Shown: piece after piece, positions 1 to 8,484 of the stretch
Layout: the number at the start of each line of letters is the position of its first letter
Position numbering within the stretch: position 1 is the first letter of the stretch
Assembly (NCBI GenBank): GCA_036351115.1
Contig: JAZBOL010000051.1
Coordinates: 24,058 to 88,057, forward strand
Length of the DNA: 64,000 nucleotides
Direction: 5' to 3'
From: Marinihelvus sp036351115
GTDB taxonomy: Bacteria; Pseudomonadota; Gammaproteobacteria; Xanthomonadales; SZUA-36
The notes under the pieces: model-generated
What the model was told of the DNA's origin: nothing
The model's database searches: none
The model's input: the letters and a program-made list of their open reading frames with translations, nothing else
Program-made: the position numbers and the translations under genes

Positions 1-390
1 GACCTGGTGCTCGAGGCCTCCCTGTTCGACCGGGCGCTGACCTCCGAAGCCGCCGAGCTGTATCGCCGCGCCGGACGCCCCCAGCGCGCGCTCATGCTCA
101 ACGGCGAGGTGCAGGACCAGTCGGTCAAGCTCAAGCAGCGCCTGGCGCTGTACCTCGAGACCCAGCAATTCGCGCGCGCGGCGGCCATGGACCGTGACCT
201 GCGCCGCCTCGGCTTGCTCGACGACGAGGACATCCGCTACGCCCTGGCCTATGCCTACTTCAAGAACGGCGATTTCGAGGCCACGGAAACGCATCTGCAG
301 CAGCTGACCCGACCGGACCTGTTCCGCAAGGCGGCGGAACTCCGCAGCGCCATCCAGGACTGCGCGGAGGACACCTGGCAATGTCTCTGA
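1..390 (+). CDS. TPR-like protein, C-terminal part (cut by window edge)
   Basis: The reading frame is open from base 1, so this is the 3' end of a longer gene; about 129 residues are visible. The sequence is a run of amphipathic helix pairs rich in Ala, Leu and Arg (for example ELYRRAG followed by QRALML, then ALAYAYFKNGDFEAT), which is the look of tetratricopeptide-type repeats. The last bases overlap the start of the TonB-dependent receptor gene by 10 bp, so the two are translationally coupled. In Vibrio and Shewanella-type TonB2 clusters a TPR protein ends an exbB-exbD-tonB operon, so the missing upstream genes may be TonB energisers. That is inference from context only. A TPR fold is likely; the exact role is unknown. 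Confidence 0.6.
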   Translation, partial: DLVLEASLFDRALTSEAAELYRRAGRPQRALMLNGEVQDQSVKLKQRLALYLETQQFARAAAMDRDLRRLGLLDDEDIRYALAYAYFKNGDFEATETHLQQLTRPDLFRKAAELRSAIQDCAEDTWQCL

Positions 391-3300
391 CCTTTCGCAC
401 CCGCCGTTCCTGGCGGGTGATGTTCGCGCTCGTCCTGCTGTTGGTCGCCGGCGGCGCCTGGGCGCAGAACGGCAGCATGACGCTGTACGTGTTCAAAAAG
501 GGGCTGCCGCAACCGAACATCGAGATCCTGCTCGACGAGCAGCTCGTGGGGGTCACCGACGAGGCCGGCGTGATTCGCTTCGACATGCCGCCCGGTATCC
601 GCTACCTGGAAATCCGTGACCAGGACCTGGTCGTCCTGGCGCAGCAGCTGCTGGTCAACCAGGAAGAAATCAGCCAGTGGATCGTCAACCTGACGGAAGG
701 GCTCGGCGCCGTGGTGGACCGGGAATCGTCCGCCGGAGGCGGCGTGGCCGCCGGCGTCGCGGCCACCGCGAGCCAGGCGACGGGCGGGCCCGGTACCCTG
801 TCCGGGGTGCTGACCAGTGCCGATGACGGTCGACCCATCGAGGGCGCGCGCGTCTTCATCAGCGGTCAGCCCAGCGACCTTCGCACCGGCGCCGATGGCG
901 CGTTTACCGTCGAGGTCCCGGCGGGCGAATATTCCCTGTCCGTGCTGCATGCGACGCACAACACGCTGACGGAAGACGGGATCGAGGTCGTCGAGGGCGA
1001 GGAAACGAGCCTGGCCTTCGAACTGACGCCCGCCGGTTCCGAATTGCCCGAATTTGTGGTCATCGAGCCCTACATCGAGGGCAGCCTCGCCTCCGTGCTC
1101 GAGGAACGGCGCTCCGAGCTGGCCGTGGCGAACATCCTGGGCGCGGAACAGATCTCCAAGGCCGGGGACAGCACGGCTGCCGGCGCCTTGCGCCGCGTGA
1201 CGGGCCTGACCCTGGTGGACGGGCAGTTCATCTACGTTCGCGGCCTGGGCGAGCGCTATTCGGCCACGATGCTCAACGGCGCCAATATCCCCAGCCCCGA
1301 CCCCACTCGCCGCGTGGTGCCCCTCGACCTGTTCCCGACGAACATCGTCAGGAGCATTGCCGTCAAGAAGGGGTACACGGGTGACCTGCCGGGCGAATTC
1401 GGCGGCGGCAACGTGGAGTTGCGCACCAAGAGTGTTCCCGAAACGCCCTTCTTTACGATCGAGGCAAGCCTGAAGTACCGGGATGGGACCAGTCTTCAGG
1501 ATGGTCTGCGTTATGACGGGGGCGGTAATGACTGGACGGGCCGGGACGACGGCACCCGGGCCCAGCCGGAGGAACTTCGGGACGCCATCTCCGACGGCAC
1601 CATCCTGCGGCCCTTCAACCGTTTCACCGGTGAAGGGTTCCAGCCCGAGGAACTCGAGGTTATCGGCGAATCGCTGCCCGTGATCTACGACGTATACGAG
1701 GACACGCTGCCGCTCAACATGGATGCGGGCATGGCCGGCGGCTACGTCTGGGATTTCGACGGTGGGCAGCGCTTTGGCCTCCTGGCGGCGACGGAGTACA
1801 AGAACGACTGGCTCAATGTCGAAGAGCAGCGAACGGACTTTCGCAACTCCAATGCCGGCCTGATTTCGGAGAACGATTTCACCGTCCGGCAGACCTTCCG
1901 GCGCATCAGCTACAGCTTTTTCCTTACCTCGGGCTTCGAATTCAACGAAAACCACAACATCAACTACAACTGGATGATCCTCCGGAGCACCTCGGACCGC
2001 GCGCAGGTCGAGCAGGGCTTCAACGTCGACGCGGAGGGCGGGGACGTGCTGTTCCGGGAGATGGAATGGCTGGAGCGCGAGCTGAAGGCCAACCAGTTTT
2101 TCGGCGAGCACATCCTTCCGGCCATCGGGGGGCTGAAGCTCAACTGGCAGTGGACGGACGCCAACGCCGGCGCCGACGAACCTGACACGCGGCGCTACCG
2201 TTATGACCCGGACCGGCGGACGCCGGAAGAGGACGACTTCATTTTCTCCCTGCGCAACGACAGCAACCAGCGCCGCTGGAGTGAGCTGGAGGATGAGAGC
2301 GTCAGCTGGAGCGTGGATTTCGCCCTCCCACTCGACTTCGATACGGACGCGGTGGATTTCACCGTGCGCACGGGTCTCAACAGCTGGGACAAGACGCGCG
2401 ACTCGAGCATCCGTCGCTTTTCGTTTTTCAGCCGTGGTCGCATCGGCAGTGACCTCGACACGCTGCGCCTGCCCTCGCTGGAAGACATCATCTTCGACGA
2501 GACCATCGACCCGGACGGCTGGCAGCTCGAGGAAGTGACCAACGCCACGGACGCCTACACCGGCCTCCAGAATATCGATGCCTGGCATGTCGGACTCGAC
2601 CTGGCCATCGCCGAGTCCTGGCAGTTCTCGGCCGGATTCCGGGATGAGCAGTCGTACCTGGAAACGACCACCTCCAATATCTTCGATCCCCAGGGAGATC
2701 CGATCCTCACGGTTCAGTCCACGGACGATATCTTCCCCTACGGCACCGTGACCTGGGTCCTGGGCGATCACCAGGTCCGGGCGGGTTATTCGGAAACCGT
2801 CAACCGGCCCGATTTCAAGGAACTGTCTCCGTCCCAGTACCGGGATCCGCTGCTCGATCGCTTCGTGCAGGGAAACCCGAACCTCCTGCCCGCATTCATC
2901 ACGCACTACGACGTGCGCTGGGACTACTACTTCAATCCGGGTGAATTCATTTCCTTCGGCGTGTTTCTGAAGGAATTCGATCAGCCCATCGAAACGGTGA
3001 TCCTGGCCTCCGCCGGCGCGCGCCTGACGACTTTCTCCAATGCGGAAACGGCCGAGAACTTCGGCTTCGAATTCGAGTTCTACAAGACGTTCGATTTTCT
3101 GGACGACTGGTGGGAGTGGGGCGAGATCTGGGGCAACTTCTACCTCAACACCAACTACGCCTGGATCGAGTCGGAAATCACCCTCGCCGAAGGCAGCGGC
3201 ATTCAGACCAACACCAACCGCCCCCTGCAGGGCCAGTCGCCCTACGTGTGGAACTTCCAGATCGGTTACGACGATGCCGAACGGGAGATCAACGCGGCGC

Positions 3301-3548
3301 TCCTCTACAACGTGTTCGGCGAGCGTATTGTCGAGGTGGGGGTGGCCGGTGCGCCGGACATCTATGAGCAGCCGAGGCCGTCCCTGGACTTCGTTTATGC
3401 CCAGTCCTTCGGGGACTGGCGCCTGAAAGGCAGCGTTAAGAATCTCCTCGACCCGGAGCGCGAGTTCACGCAGGGCGAGGCGGTCACGCGACTGACCCAG
3501 CCCGTCGGCTGGGAACTCAGCCTCGGCGTCGAATACACGTTCCGATGA
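381..3548 (+). CDS. TonB-dependent outer-membrane receptor with N-terminal carboxypeptidase-regulatory-like domains
   Basis: A 1055-residue protein with a signal peptide (hydrophobic run ending GGAWAQN near residue 30). Residues about 32-105 and 145-215 look like two small beta-sandwich domains of the carboxypeptidase D regulatory type (the second with DGRPIEGARVFI and TGADGAFTVEVPAGEY). A TonB plug follows (about 245-350: ISKAGDSTAAGALRRVTGL, YVRGLGERYS, LNGANIPSPDP), then a 22-strand-type barrel ending in the terminal aromatic/basic YTFR. Such receptors import scarce nutrients across the outer membrane using TonB energy; the substrate cannot be read from sequence. The start overlaps the preceding TPR gene by 10 bp. 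It is larger than siderophore receptors (700-800 residues) because of the N-terminal additions, which recall SusC-like and oligomer-uptake receptors. Confidence 0.9.
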   Translation: MSLTFRTRRSWRVMFALVLLLVAGGAWAQNGSMTLYVFKKGLPQPNIEILLDEQLVGVTDEAGVIRFDMPPGIRYLEIRDQDLVVLAQQLLVNQEEISQWIVNLTEGLGAVVDRESSAGGGVAAGVAATASQATGGPGTLSGVLTSADDGRPIEGARVFISGQPSDLRTGADGAFTVEVPAGEYSLSVLHATHNTLTEDGIEVVEGEETSLAFELTPAGSELPEFVVIEPYIEGSLASVLEERRSELAVANILGAEQISKAGDSTAAGALRRVTGLTLVDGQFIYVRGLGERYSATMLNGANIPSPDPTRRVVPLDLFPTNIVRSIAVKKGYTGDLPGEFGGGNVELRTKSVPETPFFTIEASLKYRDGTSLQDGLRYDGGGNDWTGRDDGTRAQPEELRDAISDGTILRPFNRFTGEGFQPEELEVIGESLPVIYDVYEDTLPLNMDAGMAGGYVWDFDGGQRFGLLAATEYKNDWLNVEEQRTDFRNSNAGLISENDFTVRQTFRRISYSFFLTSGFEFNENHNINYNWMILRSTSDRAQVEQGFNVDAEGGDVLFREMEWLERELKANQFFGEHILPAIGGLKLNWQWTDANAGADEPDTRRYRYDPDRRTPEEDDFIFSLRNDSNQRRWSELEDESVSWSVDFALPLDFDTDAVDFTVRTGLNSWDKTRDSSIRRFSFFSRGRIGSDLDTLRLPSLEDIIFDETIDPDGWQLEEVTNATDAYTGLQNIDAWHVGLDLAIAESWQFSAGFRDEQSYLETTTSNIFDPQGDPILTVQSTDDIFPYGTVTWVLGDHQVRAGYSETVNRPDFKELSPSQYRDPLLDRFVQGNPNLLPAFITHYDVRWDYYFNPGEFISFGVFLKEFDQPIETVILASAGARLTTFSNAETAENFGFEFEFYKTFDFLDDWWEWGEIWGNFYLNTNYAWIESEITLAEGSGIQTNTNRPLQGQSPYVWNFQIGYDDAEREINAALLYNVFGERIVEVGVAGAPDIYEQPRPSLDFVYAQSFGDWRLKGSVKNLLDPEREFTQGEAVTRLTQPVGWELSLGVEYTFR

Positions 3549-3551
3549 ACG

Positions 3552-3580
3552 AAAAAGGGGCCGGCATGCTCGCCGGCCCC
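3552..3580 (-). terminator. Intrinsic terminator, probably shared by convergent genes
   Basis: A perfect 9-bp stem (GGGGCCGGC at 3557-3565, GCCGGCCCC at 3572-3580) with a 6-base loop. Read on the minus strand the stem is followed by TTTTT (A run at 3552-3556), so it fits best as terminator of the minus-strand Spy/CpxP-family gene; it can also slow plus-strand transcription leaving the receptor gene. Confidence 0.8.
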
Positions 3581-3608
3581 GCCTCTCCGTTTCCCGTCAG
3601 GCTGTCGT

Positions 3609-4115
3609 TCAGCCCTCCCGGTCCTTCCGGCCGCTGAAGCGCGCCCGCCGCCGTTCCTGGCGCTCATCGCGCAGGGCGGCGAGTTCGTCGCGCTGGTCGG
3701 CGTCCAGCTCCGCGAGTACCTCGGAGGCCAGGGTGCCGCCGAGCAGGATGCGCTCCTCTGCCAGCTCGCCTTCGCGCTCCGCCAGGTCCGCCAGGGCGTC
3801 GGTGTCGAGCGTGTCTTCCCGCATGAGGGCTTCCAGCTCCTCGCGCAGTTCGCGGCCGGCTTCCCGGTTGGCGAGCAGGTCCTCGCGATTGGCCTCGAAC
3901 AACGCCTGGATCGCCTCCCGCTGGTCGTCGCTCAGGTCGAGGCGCTTGACCGACTGGGACAGCTGCCGGGCCGGATCGAAGTCCGCCTTGTAGCCCTTGC
4001 CGCCGTGGCCGGGATGTTCCGGGCCGGCGAGGGCGAGGCTGGATCCGGCCAGCAGCGCGGCGGCGGCCGCGATGGCCAGGACGGGGCGAGGTCTGGTCTT
4101 GGGTTTCGTGTTCAT
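3609..4115 (-). CDS. Spy/CpxP-family periplasmic protein
   Basis: A 168-residue protein with a signal peptide (AAAAALLAGSSLALA, cleaved near AGPEHPG) and then a mostly helical, highly charged mature domain containing LDLSDDQREAIQALF and, later, LDADQRDELAALRDERQ, variants of the LTxxQ repeat of the Spy/CpxP fold. Members are periplasmic chaperones; CpxP also damps CpxA signalling. I chose the ATG at 4115 because GGAG lies 8 bases upstream; an in-frame GTG at 4124 is the alternative. The gene is divergent from cpxR-cpxA and shares an intergenic region holding a perfect CpxR box, so it is likely a Cpx target and either a chaperone or feedback inhibitor. Whether it is CpxP or Spy by function cannot be decided here. 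Confidence 0.85.
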   Translation of the reverse strand: MNTKPKTRPRPVLAIAAAAALLAGSSLALAGPEHPGHGGKGYKADFDPARQLSQSVKRLDLSDDQREAIQALFEANREDLLANREAGRELREELEALMREDTLDTDALADLAEREGELAEERILLGGTLASEVLAELDADQRDELAALRDERQERRRARFSGRKDREG

Positions 4116-4236
4116 GTCGATCACTCCAGTAATCCGTGATGTTGCGCCGGGACGGGGTGCGTCCGGCTCCCGGAACCCGATTGGCCGGGTTCGCTGATTC
4201 TGACCGCGAAGCCCTGTCCAGAGGTTTCAGGGGGGC

Positions 4237-4251
4237 GTAAAGACAGGTAAA
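4237..4251 (+). promoter_or_regulatory. CpxR box
   Basis: Exact match to the GTAAA-N5-GTAAA consensus: GTAAA at 4237-4241, spacer GACAG, GTAAA at 4247-4251. It lies in the 220-bp divergent region, 85 bp upstream of the cpxR start and 121 bp upstream of the Spy/CpxP-family start, so one site could serve autoregulation and target control. A -10-like TAGAAT at 4302-4307 precedes cpxR, without a clear -35 hexamer. Confidence 0.75.
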
Positions 4252-4335
4252 GCCCCGGGACGAAGGGCGGCTCGGCGAGGCGCGGCGGGGGCCGCAATGG
4301 TTAGAATCCCTCCAGGTGGTTTGGAAATCGGAATC

Positions 4336-5028
4336 ATGGGTGAGCGCATTCTGCTGGCGGACGACGACGTCGAACTGGGCGACCTGCTGACCGAGTTCCT
4401 CGAGGGCGAGGGATTCGACGTCCTGCGCGCCCTCGATGGCGTCAGGGCCCTGGAGGCCGCCCGCGACCCTGGCCTGGACGCGGTGGTGCTGGACATCATG
4501 ATGCCGGGCATGAGCGGCACCGAGGTGCTCAAGCAGTTGCGCCGCGAGTCCGAGTTACCGGTGATCATGCTGACCGCGCGGGGCGATGACCTCGACCGGA
4601 TTCTCGGCCTCGAGCTGGGTGCGGACGACTACCTGCCGAAGCCCTGCAACCCCCGGGAGCTCGTTGCCCGCCTGCGCGCGGTGCTCCGCCGCAGCCACGC
4701 GGGATCGCCCGTTGGCGCCGTGCAGGTGGCCGATCTCGAGCTGCATGCGGCCAGCCGGCAGCTGTTGAAGGCCGGAGAGCCCCTCTCCCTGACCAGCACG
4801 GAGTTCAGCCTGGCCCAGGTGCTCCTGCAGCGCGCGGGCACGGTGGTCAGCAAGCGGGACCTGTACCTGGCCGCGCTGGGCCGGGAGCCCGTGCGCTTCG
4901 ATCGCAGCGTGGACATGCACCTGTCCAATCTCCGGCGCAAGCTGGGCCCCGCGCCCGACGGCGCCGCGCGCATCGAGACCGTGCGCGGGATCGGTTACCT
5001 GCTGCGCGTGCCGGCGGAAAGCGACTGA
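4336..5028 (+). CDS. cpxR: Response regulator CpxR (OmpR/PhoB family)
   Basis: A 230-residue two-domain regulator. The receiver domain (about 1-120) has the acidic pocket LLADDD, phospho-acceptor Asp53 in VVLDIMMPG, the Thr of IMLTARG and the Lys of YLPKPCNPREL. A winged-helix DNA-binding domain follows (about 130-228, TSTEFSLAQVLL and HLSNLRRKLG). The start is set at MGERILLADDD, the usual receiver beginning; an in-frame upstream codon at 4297 would add 13 atypical residues. It overlaps cpxA by one base (TGATG). The partner kinase, the divergent Spy/CpxP-family gene and the perfect CpxR box upstream identify it as CpxR rather than another OmpR-type regulator, controlling envelope-stress genes. 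Confidence 0.88.
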   Translation: MGERILLADDDVELGDLLTEFLEGEGFDVLRALDGVRALEAARDPGLDAVVLDIMMPGMSGTEVLKQLRRESELPVIMLTARGDDLDRILGLELGADDYLPKPCNPRELVARLRAVLRRSHAGSPVGAVQVADLELHAASRQLLKAGEPLSLTSTEFSLAQVLLQRAGTVVSKRDLYLAALGREPVRFDRSVDMHLSNLRRKLGPAPDGAARIETVRGIGYLLRVPAESD

Positions 5029-6347
5029 TGCCGCGGCTGTTCTGGCGCCTGTTCCTGGCCCTCTGGGTCAGCATCATGGCCTTCGTGATTCTCACGGCGC
5101 TGATCAACGTGGCGCTTTCGCGCCAGGAGATTCCCGATCCGCCGGAAGTCGCCTTCGCCCGCAGCGCGGACAAGGCGGAGCGCCTCCTGGGGGCCGCCCT
5201 GCGACGCGGCGGGCCTGACGCCGCCCGGGCCCGGCTGCGTGAACTGCCCTGGGTCCTGCGCAACCAGCTCTACCTCTTCGACGAGGAAGGCCGGGAACTG
5301 CTGGGCCGGGACCGGTTTCGGAAGCACCTGGAGCGTGACGACGTGCCCCTCCAGCGGCGTTCGATCCGGGACCGTAACGGAGATCGCTGGAGCCTGGTCG
5401 TGCTGCGCGGCCCGCCGCCGGGCCGGGTGCTCGAACCGGGCGTCCGCGGCATCGTGTTCCGTATCCTGCTCGCGGGCCTGTTCAGCGCCATCCTGTCCTA
5501 CTTCCTGGCGCGATCCCTCACCCGTCCCCTGGAGCGTCTCGGATCGGCGAGCCGCCGGCTTGCGGAGGGAGACCTGTCGACGCGGGTCGGGCCGCCGCTG
5601 GCAGACCGGCGGGACGAATTCGGAATCCTGGCCCGGGACCTGGACGGCATGGCCGGGCGTCTGCAGGAGGCGGAGCGGGCCAATCGTCGCCTGCTGCGGG
5701 ACGTCAGCCACGAACTCCGGTCGCCCCTGGCGCGGCAGCGCGTGGCCCTGGAGCTTGCCCGAAGCCGCATGGGGGACCAGGCAGCGGTGGAGCTCGACCG
5801 CATCGAGCTCGAGAGCGAACGTCTGGAGAAGCTGGTGGACGAGGTGCTCTCCCTGCTGCGCGAAACGTCGGGCGCCGCACCCTTCGAACCGGAAGACTTC
5901 GACCTGGCGGAGCTGTTGCAGGACCTGGCGGACGTGGTGTCCTACGAGCTGCCTCCGGGTGCGCCCGGCATCGACCTGCGGGTGCCGGAAACGCTCCCGG
6001 TGCGCGCCGACCGGGAATTGATCTGGCGCGCGGTGGAAAACGTGCTGCGCAACGCGCTGTTGCACAGTGACCCGACCCGCGCCATCGAATTACACGTCGA
6101 GCCCGGGGATGACGTCGTGACCCTGCGCATCGCGGACCGGGGTCCCGGGGTGCCGGAAGCCCGGCTGGAGCGCCTCTTCGATCCCTTTACCCGGGCCGAC
6201 GATGCGAGGGACCGCAACAGCGGCGGCCACGGTCTCGGGCTGGCGATCGCCGCCGCTGCCCTGCGTCGCCATGGCGGCTCCATCGAGGCCCGAAATCGCA
6301 CCGGGGGTGGACTGGAACTGGTTCTCGCTTTTCCGCGCAACCCCTGA
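5028..6347 (+). CDS. cpxA: Envelope-stress sensor histidine kinase CpxA
   Basis: A 439-residue membrane kinase: first transmembrane helix at about 5-27, a periplasmic sensor domain of about 115 residues, second helix at about 145-165, HAMP (LTRPLERLGSASRRLAEGDLS), then a dimerisation and phospho-acceptor helix with His228 in DVSHELRSPLARQR. The ATPase domain shows an N box (NVLRNALLHSD), G1 box (ADRGPGVPEARLERLF) and G2 box (SGGHGLGLAIA). Motifs resemble E. coli CpxA closely (FxRxDDARDRxSGGxGLGLAI). It autophosphorylates and passes phosphate to CpxR on periplasmic or inner-membrane protein stress. The gene is translationally coupled to cpxR. Confidence 0.87.
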   Translation: MPRLFWRLFLALWVSIMAFVILTALINVALSRQEIPDPPEVAFARSADKAERLLGAALRRGGPDAARARLRELPWVLRNQLYLFDEEGRELLGRDRFRKHLERDDVPLQRRSIRDRNGDRWSLVVLRGPPPGRVLEPGVRGIVFRILLAGLFSAILSYFLARSLTRPLERLGSASRRLAEGDLSTRVGPPLADRRDEFGILARDLDGMAGRLQEAERANRRLLRDVSHELRSPLARQRVALELARSRMGDQAAVELDRIELESERLEKLVDEVLSLLRETSGAAPFEPEDFDLAELLQDLADVVSYELPPGAPGIDLRVPETLPVRADRELIWRAVENVLRNALLHSDPTRAIELHVEPGDDVVTLRIADRGPGVPEARLERLFDPFTRADDARDRNSGGHGLGLAIAAAALRRHGGSIEARNRTGGGLELVLAFPRNP

Positions 6348-6432
6348 AATCGCCGCCGGCCCTTGCGCCGGCCTTGAACCTGGTCACGCTAAAATCGGGC
6401 TTTTACCGTCCGCACTTCGGCAAGGTTCTCCC

Positions 6433-7500
6433 ATGGCTGTTGCATATTCCCGATTGCTTTCGCCGGCCCTCCGCTCCGGGCTGCTGCTGGTGTTTCTGCT
6501 GCTGTTCTTCCTGGCGCTGGCGCCCCGGGCGGCCCTGGCCCAGAAGACGGACATCGTGATCCTGACCAATGGGGACCGGGTCACCGGTGAGATCAAGAAG
6601 CTCGAAGCAGGCATTTTGCAGTACAAGACCGACTCCATGGGCACGGTGCGCATCGAGTGGCGTTTCATCGATACGATCATCACGGACAAGCAGCAGGTCA
6701 TCGAAACCACTGATGGGGACCGCTGGCTCGGCAAGATCCAGAAGCCCGAGGCCAGCGAGGACGTGCAGGTCGTCACCGTGGCCGGCCCCGTGGACATCGA
6801 TCCCCGGGATATCGTCTCGGCCTGGCCCGTGGAAGCGACCTTCCTGGACAAGATGGACCTGTCTTTCTCCCTGGGGTACGAGTACCAGAGCGCGACCGGC
6901 ATCGGCAACTTCAGCGGCGCCTCGGACTTCCTCTATCGAACGGATGCGCGCGTGATCGATGCGACCCTGCGCGCCAACATCACGACCCAGGACGAGGCGG
7001 AAGCGCAGGAGCGCCTGGAACTTCGCTTCAGCTACCAGCGGCTGCTGGAAGACTGGCGGTTCCGCAGTCTCATCGCGTCCTACGAGAGCAACGAAGCGCT
7101 CGGGCTTGACCGCCGAATCACCGGCGGTGGCGTGTTCGGCAAGTACCTGCGCAAGACCAACCTCAACTGGCTGCACTATTACGTGGGGGTGGTCGGGAAC
7201 ATCGAACGCAGCATCGGCGGTGAAGACACGGAAAGTGTCGAAGGGGTGCTCGGAACGCGTTGGCGCTACTTCCAGTATGCCGCTCCGGAGCGGGTGCTCG
7301 ACACGAGCCTCAATGTATTTCCCAGTCTCACCGAGTCGGGCCGTTGGCGTGGTGACCTGCGAACCACCTTCAAGCTCGAGTTGGTTTCGGACCTGTTCTG
7401 GACCATGGAACTGTTCGCTACCTACGATTCCGACCCGCTCGACGTGGACGCGAACCAGGAGGATTACGGCATCATTACCGGCTTCGGCTGGAGCTACTGA
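6433..7500 (+). CDS. DUF481-family outer-membrane beta-barrel protein
   Basis: A 355-residue protein with a clear signal peptide (GLLLVFLLLFFLALAPRAALAQ). Residues about 25-110 form a soluble beta-rich stretch (ILTNGDRVTGEIKKLEAG, then a second copy-like TTDGDRWLGKIQKPEA), and about 130-355 a barrel of alternating hydrophobic strands ending in the aromatic GFGWSY typical of BAM substrates. DUF481 includes the E. coli YdiY salt-induced protein; no molecular function is established. The start at 6433 places the signal peptide at the N-terminus. It converges on epmA with only 3 bp between the stop codons. Confidence 0.8.
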   Translation: MAVAYSRLLSPALRSGLLLVFLLLFFLALAPRAALAQKTDIVILTNGDRVTGEIKKLEAGILQYKTDSMGTVRIEWRFIDTIITDKQQVIETTDGDRWLGKIQKPEASEDVQVVTVAGPVDIDPRDIVSAWPVEATFLDKMDLSFSLGYEYQSATGIGNFSGASDFLYRTDARVIDATLRANITTQDEAEAQERLELRFSYQRLLEDWRFRSLIASYESNEALGLDRRITGGGVFGKYLRKTNLNWLHYYVGVVGNIERSIGGEDTESVEGVLGTRWRYFQYAAPERVLDTSLNVFPSLTESGRWRGDLRTTFKLELVSDLFWTMELFATYDSDPLDVDANQEDYGIITGFGWSY

Positions 7501-7503
7501 GCC

Positions 7504-8484
7504 TCAGGCGCGCTCCGCGGGAAACGCCAGCACCGCGTCGAGGTGCTCGTGGCCGCCCAGCGCCATGAGCAGGCGGTCGACGCCGAGGGCGACGCCGCTG
7601 CATTCCGGCAGGCCCGATTCCAGGGCCTGGAGCAGGTGGTGGTCCAGGGGGACCGCAGGCAAACCGTCCTTCAGGCGCCGATCGTTCTCTGCCTCGAAGC
7701 GCGTTCGCTGTTCGGTCGCATCGGTGAGTTCCCGGTAGCCGTTGGCGAGCTCCAGGTCCCCCAGGAAGGCCTCGAAACGCTCCGCCACGCGCGGATCCCC
7801 GGGGTGCAGGCGAGCCAGGGCCGCCTGGGACGCCGGGTACAGGGACACGAGTGTCAATTCGTCCTTCGCGAGGGCGGGCTGGGCCAGGTGGGTGACGGCG
7901 AGATCCAGCCAGCCGTCCCGGTCGAGGCCGTCCATGCCGTCCAGGGCCGGGTCCGCCGCCCGGACCCGGGTCATGATTCGGTCCAGCGGGTCCTCGAGCG
8001 GATCGATCCCCGCGGTATCACGCAGCCAATCCCGGTAGGTGGTGGTGCGCACGGTCCACGACGCTCCGAATTGACGACCGCAATGCCGGACCAGGGCCGC
8101 GACTTCCTCCATGAGTCTCGGGTAGGACCAGCCGAGCCGATACCACTCCAGGAGCGTGAACTCCGGGTTGTGACGTCGTCCCGATTCGCCGCTTCGGAAA
8201 ACCCGGCCCAGTTCGAAGACGTCGATGTCATGGCGGGCAAGCAGTCGCTTCAGGGGATACTCGGGGGAGGTTCTGAGCCACTGATCGTCCGTGGTTCTGA
8301 ACTGCCGGATGCCCGGGTCGGAATTGCCGGCGCCCGACAGGACCGGGGTCTCGACCTCCAGGACGCCACGGTCAGCGAAGAATGCCCGGATCAGCCGCAG
8401 CAGGTCAGCGCGCTGGCGCAGCGCCTCCACGCCGGCGGTCGGCTGCCACCCCGGGGGCGGAGCCGTTCCGCTAGTCGAGCCCAA
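7504..8484 (-). CDS. epmA: Elongation factor P (R)-beta-lysine ligase EpmA
   Basis: A 326-residue class II lysyl-tRNA-synthetase-like catalytic domain without the anticodon-binding domain. Motif 2 is recognisable (RVFRSGESGRRHNPEFTLLEWYR) and motif 3 near the C-terminus (GVALGVDRLLMAL). EpmA attaches beta-lysine to EF-P, relieving ribosome stalling at polyproline. The N-terminus WQP...FFADRGVLEVETP lines up with E. coli EpmA about 11 residues after the TTG start at 8484, supporting that start. It overlaps the 3' end of ppx by 14 bp, making it the last gene of the phosphate/polyphosphate cluster. The partner genes epmB and efp are not in the window. Confidence 0.92.
   Translation of the reverse strand: MGSTSGTAPPPGWQPTAGVEALRQRADLLRLIRAFFADRGVLEVETPVLSGAGNSDPGIRQFRTTDDQWLRTSPEYPLKRLLARHDIDVFELGRVFRSGESGRRHNPEFTLLEWYRLGWSYPRLMEEVAALVRHCGRQFGASWTVRTTTYRDWLRDTAGIDPLEDPLDRIMTRVRAADPALDGMDGLDRDGWLDLAVTHLAQPALAKDELTLVSLYPASQAALARLHPGDPRVAERFEAFLGDLELANGYRELTDATEQRTRFEAENDRRLKDGLPAVPLDHHLLQALESGLPECSGVALGVDRLLMALGGHEHLDAVLAFPAERA

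Noticed and set aside
255..2906. 883-codon open frame antisense to the TonB receptor gene
   Set aside because: No recognisable domain, composition of a GC-rich shadow, and it lies fully opposite a convincing receptor with signal peptide, plug and barrel.
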